Below are positions 57,388 through 64,000 of a stretch of 64,000 nucleotides of DNA, one piece after another. The notes below the pieces were generated by a model. It did not search any database. It was not told the DNA's origin and was given only the letters and a program-made list of their open reading frames with translations. The translations under genes and the position numbers were made by a program. Source of the stretch: Janthinobacterium sp. BJB426 (GTDB lineage: Bacteria > Pseudomonadota > Gammaproteobacteria > Burkholderiales > Burkholderiaceae_D). How positions within the stretch are numbered: the stretch's first letter is position 1; every line of letters starts with the position of its first letter. The DNA lies in NCBI RefSeq assembly GCF_002735705.1, contig NZ_PDZL01000004.1, positions 186,001 to 250,000 of the forward strand, written 5' to 3'.

Positions 57388-59339
57388 GCGGCCAGGCCCT
57401 GGGGCCGATACGTTTTGCTGTCCCAGATCTGCAGGTCGGCGCTGGTCGAGCCAAGGCGGCCATCCTCGAATTTCACCTGGGTCTCGATGTATTGCGTTGC
57501 CTTGCCCTCGTACAGGGCGGAAATGAGCACCGCGTACTTTTCGGCGATGAATTTGCGGCGCACCTTGCGCGTGCGGGTCAGTTCATCGTCATCGGGATCG
57601 AGCTCCTTGTGCAGCACGAGGAAGCGGTGCACCTGCGTGCGGTCCATCAGCGGGTCGGCCGCCAGTTCCGCGTTGACCTGCTCGATGCAGTCGCGGATCA
57701 GGCCATAGGTTTCGGCGCGCGCCGCCAGGTCCGTGTAGCCGGAATAGGCAATGCCGCGCCGCTCGGACCAGTTGCCCACCGCTTCGATGTCGATATTGAT
57801 GAAGGCGCAGACCTGGTCGCGCGCATGGCCGAAGGCCACCACCTCCTTGATGAAGGGGAAGAACTTGAGCTTGTTTTCGATGTAGTTGGGGGCGAACATG
57901 GCGCCGCAATTCATCTTGCCCACGTCGGCCGCGCGGTCGATGATTTTCAGATGGCCTTCGCCGTCGAACACGCCTGCGTCGCCCGTATGGAAATAGCCGT
58001 CGTCGTCGATCACTTCGGCGGTGGCGTCGGGACGCCTGAAGTAGCCGCTCATGGTGGCCGGCGACTTGACCAGCACTTCGCCGTTTTGCGCCAGTTTCAC
58101 CTCCACGCCGGGCGCCGGCAAGCCGACGCTGTCGAACTTGATATTGCCGTCCGGTTGCAGACACACATAGGCGCAGGTTTCGGTGGAACCGTACAGCTGC
58201 TTGAGATTGACGCCGATGGAGCGGTAGAAGCGGAACAGGTCGGGGCCGATGGCGGCGCCGGCCGTGTAGGCGACGCGCACGCGCGACAGTCCCAGCACGT
58301 TCTTCAAGGGGCCGTAGACGAGCAGCTCGCCCAGCTTGTAGCTGAGGCGGTCCGCCAGCGCGACGGGCTTGCCATCCAAAATCTGCGCGCCGCAGCGCTT
58401 GGCCACGTCCATGAAATGGCTGAACATGTGGCGCTTGATGCTGCTGGCGTCTTCCATGCGTATCATCACGCTGGTGAGCATGTTCTCGAACACGCGCGGC
58501 GGCGCAAAGTAGCACGTGGGGCCGATTTCGCGCATGTCGATCATCACCGTGTCGCCCGACTCGGGGCAGTTGACGGTGAAGCCTGCCACCATGGCCTGCG
58601 CCAGCGAGAACAGGCAGTCGCCGACCCATGCCATGGGCAGGTAGGACAGGATGTCTTCCTCGTCGGTGAGCTTGTCGAAGGCGACGCCGCCAACGCCCGC
58701 GGCCAGCAGGGCCGTGTGGCTCTGGCACACGCCCTTCGGTTTGCCCGTGGTACCCGAGGTGTACAGGATCACGGCGGAGTCGCTGCCCTGGCCCGCTGCC
58801 ACGGCGGCGTCAAAAAAGCCCGGATGTTCGCGGTCGTAGGCCCGGCCCAGCACCTGCAGGGCGGCAAAGGACATCAGTTCCGGCTGGCGGTAATGGCGCA
58901 TGCCGCGTTCATCGTCATACGCGATGTGGGCCACGTGCGGATACAGGGCCTTGAGTTCGAGCAGCTTGTCGACCTGCTCCTGGTCTTCGACGATGGCGTA
59001 GCGGATTTCCGCATCCTGCAGCACATAGGCCATGTCGGCGGCCGGCGCGTCCTGGTACAGTGGCACGGGCACGCCGCCCAGGCTTTGCGCCGCCAGCATG
59101 GCCCAGTACAGGCGGGGACGGTTGTCGCCGATGATGGCCAGGTTCATGCCGCGCTGGAAGCTGATGGCGGCCAGGCCGCAGGCCAGCGCGCGCACCTCGT
59201 CGTTGACCTCGCGCCAGGTCCAGGTTTGCCAGATGCCCAGGTGTTTTTCGCGAAAGGCGGGCTTGTCGGATCGTACTGTCCCGTGTTGCAATAAGCGCCG
59301 TGGAAAAGTCGGCATTGCTGCTGTGGTATTCGTTTGCAC
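57384..59339 (-). CDS. Long-chain acyl-CoA synthetase-like AMP-binding enzyme
   Basis: A 651-residue adenylating enzyme. The P-loop is VILYTSGTTGKPKGVCQSH near residue 190, followed by LPMAWVGDCLFSLAQAM, LYGSTETCAYVC and a lid motif DGYFHTGDAGVFDGEGHLKI. It activates a carboxylate to an acyl-CoA. The GTG at 59339 has a GGGAGA site 8 nt upstream and is preferred to the ATG at 59315, which has none; the longer frame to 59420 is unlikely. It is the first gene of the eight-gene operon. Confidence 0.88.
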   Translation of the reverse strand: MQTNTTAAMPTFPRRLLQHGTVRSDKPAFREKHLGIWQTWTWREVNDEVRALACGLAAISFQRGMNLAIIGDNRPRLYWAMLAAQSLGGVPVPLYQDAPAADMAYVLQDAEIRYAIVEDQEQVDKLLELKALYPHVAHIAYDDERGMRHYRQPELMSFAALQVLGRAYDREHPGFFDAAVAAGQGSDSAVILYTSGTTGKPKGVCQSHTALLAAGVGGVAFDKLTDEEDILSYLPMAWVGDCLFSLAQAMVAGFTVNCPESGDTVMIDMREIGPTCYFAPPRVFENMLTSVMIRMEDASSIKRHMFSHFMDVAKRCGAQILDGKPVALADRLSYKLGELLVYGPLKNVLGLSRVRVAYTAGAAIGPDLFRFYRSIGVNLKQLYGSTETCAYVCLQPDGNIKFDSVGLPAPGVEVKLAQNGEVLVKSPATMSGYFRRPDATAEVIDDDGYFHTGDAGVFDGEGHLKIIDRAADVGKMNCGAMFAPNYIENKLKFFPFIKEVVAFGHARDQVCAFINIDIEAVGNWSERRGIAYSGYTDLAARAETYGLIRDCIEQVNAELAADPLMDRTQVHRFLVLHKELDPDDDELTRTRKVRRKFIAEKYAVLISALYEGKATQYIETQVKFEDGRLGSTSADLQIWDSKTYRPQGLAA

Positions 59340-59480
59340 CAGTGTCTCCCTGTTGCTTGTCTCAGGCCCCACCTCGTTGGATGGCGCTCTGTGTTTTTTA
59401 TGTGTCAGGCGTTTATGCAATGATAGTAGCTTGCGTTAGTTTGCCAAGTTGTCTTTTCGGGGACATTTACCCACTTTTCG
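59340..59480. promoter_or_regulatory. Divergent region of the acyl-CoA ligase operon and the Crp/Fnr gene
   Basis: A 141-base AT-rich region between divergent starts. It must hold the promoters of the transporter operon and of the regulator. I see no convincing palindromic Crp or Fnr site of the TGTGA or TTGAT type, and no clear -35/-10 boxes. Confidence 0.45.
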
Positions 59481-60194
59481 ATGGTGCATTGCACAATGAC
59501 CTACCCTGATATCAGTCTCAAGGATGCCGTGCGCGCGGCCCACTGGGCGCAGCTGCTCGACCCCGTGCAACTGGCCCGGGTCGAAGCGGATGTGTTCGAG
59601 ACTTTCGTGCCGAAAGGCGGCTTCGTGTGCCGCAAGGGCGAACCGGTGGACAACTGGATCGGCGTCATCAGCGGCATGGTCAAGATGAATAATTTTTCCG
59701 CTTCCGGCAAGGCGATGACCTTTATCGGCGTGCCGCCCGGCAGCTGGTTCGGCGAAGGTTCATTGCTGAAGAATGAAATCCGCAAATACGACACCATGGC
59801 CCTGCGGGACACGCGCGTGGCGCGCCTGCCCGGCACCACCTTCCACTGGCTGCTGGAAACGAGCCTGCCATTTACGCGCTTTTTGCTGATGCAGCTCAAC
59901 GAGCGCCTGGGACAGTTCATCGGCATGGTGGAAAACGAACGCCTGCTGGACCTGAACACGCGCGTGGCGCGCTGCCTGGCCTCGATGTTCAACTCGCATT
60001 TATACCCGGGCGTGGAAACCCTGGTGCAGCTGTCGCAGGAGGAAATCGGCCTGCTGTCCGGTTCCTCGCGCCAGCGCGCCAACCAGGCCTTGCAGGTGCT
60101 GGAAAAAAAGGGGCTATTGCGCCTCGATTACGGCGGCATCCGCGTGCTGGACCTGGAAGGCTTGCGCCGCTACGAGGCCGATGATGCTCTCTGA
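59481..60194 (+). CDS. Crp/Fnr family transcription regulator
   Basis: A 237-residue regulator. Residues 20-140 form a cyclic-nucleotide-binding-like beta-roll (VISGMVKMNNFSASGKAMTF, GSWFGEGSLLK). The C-terminal winged helix has LSQEEIGLLSGSSRQRANQALQ as the recognition helix. No Cys cluster of Fnr type is visible, so oxygen sensing by Fe-S is unlikely. It is divergent from the ligase-transporter operon and probably controls it. Its last 14 bases overlap the next gene. A start at 59496 is possible. Confidence 0.88.
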   Translation: MVHCTMTYPDISLKDAVRAAHWAQLLDPVQLARVEADVFETFVPKGGFVCRKGEPVDNWIGVISGMVKMNNFSASGKAMTFIGVPPGSWFGEGSLLKNEIRKYDTMALRDTRVARLPGTTFHWLLETSLPFTRFLLMQLNERLGQFIGMVENERLLDLNTRVARCLASMFNSHLYPGVETLVQLSQEEIGLLSGSSRQRANQALQVLEKKGLLRLDYGGIRVLDLEGLRRYEADDAL

Positions 60195-62226
60195 GACCAC
60201 GCGCGCCGCCGCCCTGCGCGCACGCCTCGATGGCGGCTTTGTCGAGCATGCGCGCTTCACGGGGCCGCCGGTCGATTTCCAAGACTGGACACCCGAAGAA
60301 CTGGGCGCCGTCTGGGGGGCGCTGCACCGCGCGGCGCGCTTCGGCCATGACGATATCGCGCGGTTCAATCTGGCGCACACGCTGCTGGAACAGGTGACTG
60401 AGGCCGGACTGGCGCCATTGCTGGCCGGCGCCGTGTTCCTCGACGCACTCGACGCGGCCGGTGATTACAACCGGGAATGGGAGTACGTCATCGGCTGCCT
60501 GGCCAGCCTGCAGGGCGAGGCACCGGCAGGCACGGCGGGGCAGGCGCGGCGCATTCTCGGCGAAACCTCGGGCTGGGCCGAGCGGCCCTACCAGGCCTGG
60601 CTGCTGACGCGTCTTGCCGGCGGCGACGCCCCTGCCCAATTCGCGCAGCTGATGGAGGAGCGTCACGCCCGTGATCCGATGCCATTGACCTTGCAGGAAT
60701 TGGCACTGCTGCCGCAGCTGGCGCAGGCGTCCCTGCTGGCGCTGGCCGGTTCGCGCTACAGCGGCTACTGGAACCGCGACAGTATCGGCGAGGCGGATCC
60801 CGCCGCCGTGCTGGCCGACGATGCGGCGTATGCCGCTTTTGCGCGCACGATACTGGAACAGGCGGCGCGCCATATCGCCGCCATCCACGACGGCAGCGTG
60901 CCGTATGCGGCCGATGCCGCCTTTGCCACGGCAGATTCTCCCGTGCTGGCGCGCGCCGCGCGGGTCGCTGCTTATCGCGATGATGGATGGTTCCGTCCCG
61001 TGATCGCCGTCTTGCTGCCCTTGGCATGCGTGGCGCCCGGCGCGGCCAGGAGCGCGCCGTCGCAGTCGCTGGCGATGGCGCTGGGCCATGCGGTGGAAAC
61101 CATCCCCACGCCGGAAAGCTTGCTGGCCCTGCGCACGGCGCTGGCGCAGGTGCGCCATGCGGGCATCCGCAAGAAGCTGGAGCGCAATCTGAAACCGGCC
61201 GAACGGGCGCTGGCCGAACGGCCCGATATCGCCTGGCGGGTCGGCATGCCCGGCCCCATGGGCAAGCGGCGCCAGGCCATGCTGGCGCGCCGCCTGGAAG
61301 CGGGCTACGCCAGCGAGGTGTGGTTTGGCCTGGACCAATGGCGCGCCTTGCGCGACGATGCCGATATCGAGACGGTGGCGCGCGCGCTGGTCTGGCGCAC
61401 GGGCGACGGCCTGGCCTTCATGCCCGACGGGAAGGGCGCCATCGATGCGCAGGGGCAGCCAGTGGCATTGCCTGAACAAGGCGACATCGGCCTGTGGCAT
61501 CCCCTGCACGGCAGCGGGGAGCAGCGCGCCGCCTGGCAGGCGCTGCTCGCGCAGCGGCGCGTGCGCCAGCCGCTGCGTCAGGTGTATCGTGAAATATATG
61601 CACCGCCCGGCGACGGCGGCGCCCCATTTGCCGGCTACCAGTTGTCGCTGCGTACCTTGCTGGGACTGGCCCGCCGCGAAGGCTGGCGGCTCGATGACGA
61701 TGAAGGCTTGTCGCGGCAATTCGGCGCCTGGCGCGTATTGCTGCGCCTCGGAGGACACGTCTATCCAGGCGCGGGCGGCGCATGCATGTCAAACGGGCTG
61801 GCGCCCGCGCAGATGATGCCGATGGCGCCGGTGGCATATTCGGAAGCGTGCCGCGCGGTGGACCTGCTGGTCAGCGCCAGCGCCCTGGCGCTGCTGGAAG
61901 AGGAGCAAAGCGTGCAGCGCGAAGAGCGCCTGTTTTACCTGGCCAATCTGGCGCCGGGGCCGATGGCGGGCATGCGGCGCACCGTGCTGGAACAGGTATT
62001 CGCGGACCATATCGAGGACGGACGAATGGCGCTCGAAGCGCGCCACCTGATGGTCTGCAGGCATGCGATTCACCTGAGTACCGGCAGGGTCACGCTGGAT
62101 GGCGCCGAGGTAGCGAGCGAGGTGGCAGCGAAGGGGAGCAAGCTGGGAGCCGTGCCGTGGCTGCCGCACGATGAGGCGCTGCTGGAAAAAATCGTCGGCC
62201 TCGCCGGCCAGCTGCTCCAGCATTGA
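60181..62226 (+). CDS. Large DUF4132-like protein of unknown function
   Basis: A 681-residue protein. The C-terminal part (about 400-680) has motifs LRQVYREIYAPPG, FAGYQLSLRTLLGLARREGW and MALEARHLMVCRHAIHLSTG, which resemble DUF4132 proteins, often found with WGR or MolR families. The N-terminal part is helical and repeat-like, with no WGR domain seen. There is no membrane segment or signal. The start at 60181 (or 60184) lies inside the crp-like gene, so expression is coupled. Function is unknown. Confidence 0.7.
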   Translation: MMLSETTRAAALRARLDGGFVEHARFTGPPVDFQDWTPEELGAVWGALHRAARFGHDDIARFNLAHTLLEQVTEAGLAPLLAGAVFLDALDAAGDYNREWEYVIGCLASLQGEAPAGTAGQARRILGETSGWAERPYQAWLLTRLAGGDAPAQFAQLMEERHARDPMPLTLQELALLPQLAQASLLALAGSRYSGYWNRDSIGEADPAAVLADDAAYAAFARTILEQAARHIAAIHDGSVPYAADAAFATADSPVLARAARVAAYRDDGWFRPVIAVLLPLACVAPGAARSAPSQSLAMALGHAVETIPTPESLLALRTALAQVRHAGIRKKLERNLKPAERALAERPDIAWRVGMPGPMGKRRQAMLARRLEAGYASEVWFGLDQWRALRDDADIETVARALVWRTGDGLAFMPDGKGAIDAQGQPVALPEQGDIGLWHPLHGSGEQRAAWQALLAQRRVRQPLRQVYREIYAPPGDGGAPFAGYQLSLRTLLGLARREGWRLDDDEGLSRQFGAWRVLLRLGGHVYPGAGGACMSNGLAPAQMMPMAPVAYSEACRAVDLLVSASALALLEEEQSVQREERLFYLANLAPGPMAGMRRTVLEQVFADHIEDGRMALEARHLMVCRHAIHLSTGRVTLDGAEVASEVAAKGSKLGAVPWLPHDEALLEKIVGLAGQLLQH

Positions 62227-62327
62227 AGACGAGCCGCATCCTGATCCTGGCCTGGGCTGCGTGAGTACTGCATTGCCGGCAATCGGAGTATCATGAGCGC
62301 TTCCCAGCACAGCACCTTTTCGCCGCC

Positions 62328-64000
62328 ATGCAGACATCCGTTCACAGTAATCCCGCCTCCCGTTTGACCTTGCTGCGCGCCGCCATGCGCGCGCAGCAGA
62401 TCGATGCCCTGATCGTGCCATCGGCCGATCCGCATTTGTCCGAGTACCTGCCGGCCCGCTGGCAGGGCCGCGAGTGGCTGTCGGGCTTTACGGGTTCCGT
62501 CGGTACCCTGGTCGTGACGCAGGATTTTGCCGGCGTGTGGACCGATGGCCGTTACTGGGAACAAGCGGAAGACGAGCTGGCTGGCAGCGGCATCGTCCTG
62601 AAAAAAATCCCGTCCGGCGCCAGCGTGCTGTATATCGACTGGCTGGGCGAGACCGTGCAGCCGGGGCAGACGGTGGCCGTCGATGGCGCCGTGCTGGGTC
62701 TGGCCAATGCGCGCCTGCTGCAGCAGGCGCTGGGCGCGCAAGTGACCCTGCGTACGGACATCGACGTGCTGCAAGCCGTGTGGCCCGATCGCCCGGCCAT
62801 GCCGGTCGCGCCCGTATATGAACATGCGCCCGCGTATCCATCGCTGTCGCGCACGCAGAAACTGGCGGCCCTGCGCGCCGGCATGGCGGTGCACGGCGCC
62901 AGCCACCACGTGATTTCCACGCTCGACGATATCGCGTATCTGTTCAACTTGCGCGGCGCCGACGTGCACTACAACCCCGTCTTCCTCGCGCATGCGCTGG
63001 TGGGCCCGGAGCGCGCCACGCTGTTCATCGCCGAAGGCAAGCTGCCGGCGTCCCTGCGCGCCACCCTGGAAAGCGAAGGCGTGGACGTGGCCGCGTACGA
63101 CCGCACGGCGGTTGCATTGGCCGCCTTGCCGGCCGGCGCCACCTTGTTGCTCGACCCGCGCCGCATCACGTTCGGCACGCGCCAGGCCGTGGCCGAGGGC
63201 GTGCGGGTGGTCGAATCCATCAACCCGACCACCCTGGCCAAGTCGCGCAAGACGGATAGCGAAGCGGCGCACGTGCGCGCCGCCATGGAGCAAGATGGCG
63301 CTGCCCTGTGCGAATTTTTCAGCTGGTTAGATTGCACCCTGGCCGACCCGCAGCGCGCGCTATTGACGGAAATCGGCATCGACGAACACCTGACGGCCGC
63401 GCGCGCGCGCCGCGCCGGTTTTGTCAGCCCCAGTTTCGGCACCATCGCCGGCTTCAATGCGCATGGCGCCATCATGCATTACCACGCGCATGCGGATTCG
63501 GCCGCCACCATCGAAGGCGACGGCTTGCTGCTGATCGACTCGGGCGGCCAGTATTGGGGCGGCACCACGGACATCACGCGCGTGGTCCCCGTCGGCACGA
63601 TCACGCCCGAACACCGGCGCGATTTCACCCTGGTCTTGCGCAGCATGATCGCCCTGTCGCGCGCGCAGTTCCCGCGCGGCGTGAAGTCGCCCATGCTCGA
63701 CGCCATCGCCCGCGCGCCGCTGTGGGCCGAGGGCATCGACTTTGGCCACGGCACGGGCCACGGCGTGGGCTTTTTCCTCAACGTCCACGAAGGGCCGCAA
63801 TCGATTTCCCAGTCCGCCATGCCGGAGCCGCAGACGGCCATGGAACCGGGCATGATCACCTCCATCGAACCGGGCATCTACCGCCCTGGCCAGTGGGGCA
63901 TCCGCATCGAGAACCTGGTGCTGAACGTGCCTGCGGAAACGACGCAGTTTGGCGAATTTCTCCGCTTCGAAACCCTGACCCTGTGCCCGATCGACACGCG
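62328..64000 (+). CDS. Aminopeptidase P family protein (Xaa-Pro aminopeptidase), cut by window end
   Basis: An open frame of 557 residues runs off the window. The N-terminal creatinase-like domains (DALIVPSADPHLSEYLP and GFTGSVGTLVV) are followed by the pita-bread metallopeptidase domain. Metal ligands are visible: Asp in LLIDSGGQYWGGTTDITR, His in GHGTGHGVGFFLNVHEGP, and Glu in SIEPGIY and GIRIENL. It cleaves the N-terminal residue before proline. The three-domain layout and the truncated end fit the roughly 600-residue type. The ATG at 62328 opens the conserved frame. Confidence 0.92.
   Translation, partial: MQTSVHSNPASRLTLLRAAMRAQQIDALIVPSADPHLSEYLPARWQGREWLSGFTGSVGTLVVTQDFAGVWTDGRYWEQAEDELAGSGIVLKKIPSGASVLYIDWLGETVQPGQTVAVDGAVLGLANARLLQQALGAQVTLRTDIDVLQAVWPDRPAMPVAPVYEHAPAYPSLSRTQKLAALRAGMAVHGASHHVISTLDDIAYLFNLRGADVHYNPVFLAHALVGPERATLFIAEGKLPASLRATLESEGVDVAAYDRTAVALAALPAGATLLLDPRRITFGTRQAVAEGVRVVESINPTTLAKSRKTDSEAAHVRAAMEQDGAALCEFFSWLDCTLADPQRALLTEIGIDEHLTAARARRAGFVSPSFGTIAGFNAHGAIMHYHAHADSAATIEGDGLLLIDSGGQYWGGTTDITRVVPVGTITPEHRRDFTLVLRSMIALSRAQFPRGVKSPMLDAIARAPLWAEGIDFGHGTGHGVGFFLNVHEGPQSISQSAMPEPQTAMEPGMITSIEPGIYRPGQWGIRIENLVLNVPAETTQFGEFLRFETLTLCPIDT

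Overview
The window is GC-rich, densely packed chromosomal DNA from a betaproteobacterium. The F1 ATP synthase genes, SlmA, the fused PabB-PabC, the two PHB depolymerase-type esterases and the many LIV and monosaccharide ABC transporters together suggest Oxalobacteraceae, most likely Janthinobacterium or a close relative. That placement is inference from recognised protein families; no 16S gene is present. I see no rRNA, IS element, prophage or CRISPR array. One tRNA gene is present, tRNA-Thr(GGT).

Layout. (1) 1-3191: the end of the atp operon (atpA partial, atpG, atpD, atpC), with hairpins between cistrons and a clear terminator. (2) 3265-4529, minus: rsgA, preceded by a 12-codon leader ORF and four tandem hairpins. 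(3) 4605-11882: a two-armed divergent locus. The minus arm holds a DUF350 membrane protein, an SPFH/SHOCT protein, a zinc-ribbon DUF4178 protein, a Gly/Ser-rich membrane peptide, SpeD and a lipoprotein. The plus arm holds a membrane-anchored spermidine synthase-like protein and a Tat-exported flavin oxidoreductase. This is the best candidate for an undercharacterised system. (4) 11947-30256: a pentose/hexose uptake and oxidation island. It has mmsB-mmsA-chvE on minus, and on plus xylX-xylB-xylD, xylF-xylG-xylH, xylR, a mutarotase-like pseudoenzyme, a KDGal kinase, a second IlvD/EDD dehydratase, an SMP-30 lactonase and a KDPG/KDPGal-type aldolase. It appears to combine the Weimberg xylose pathway with a De Ley-Doudoroff-type branch. 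(5) 30321-39837: mixed housekeeping genes: CoA-binding protein, PPK2, GabD, a PHB depolymerase-like esterase, a periplasmic glutathione peroxidase, DUF1428, PabBC, SlmA, a HAD nucleotidase and a TraB/GumN protein. (6) 39905-45704: tRNA-Thr, argB, a CWC protein, and a hybrid histidine kinase next to an HD-GYP response regulator. (7) 45697-50556: a second PHB depolymerase-type esterase with a ribbon-helix-helix regulator, DUF1289, an MBL hydrolase, a flavin oxidoreductase and hpt. (8) 50608-59339, minus: a complete LIV-type ABC transporter bracketed by two acyl-CoA ligases, with a divergent Crp/Fnr regulator coupled to a DUF4132-like protein. (9) 62328-end: an aminopeptidase P family protein, cut off by the window.

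How the parts work together. In the sugar island, ChvE-MmsAB and XylFGH would import aldoses. XylB oxidises xylose, an SMP-30 protein can open the lactone, XylD dehydrates the aldonate, and XylX leads to 2-ketoglutarate semialdehyde. No dedicated semialdehyde dehydrogenase is in the operon, but a GabD-type enzyme lies just downstream. The kinase and aldolase pair would send a hexonate-derived keto-deoxy acid to pyruvate and glyceraldehyde 3-phosphate. In the LIV cluster, import and CoA activation of a carboxylic acid appear to be encoded as one unit. Many neighbours overlap by ATGA or TGATG, which implies translational coupling. Starts were chosen from Shine-Dalgarno spacing and family alignment from memory; no database search was run.
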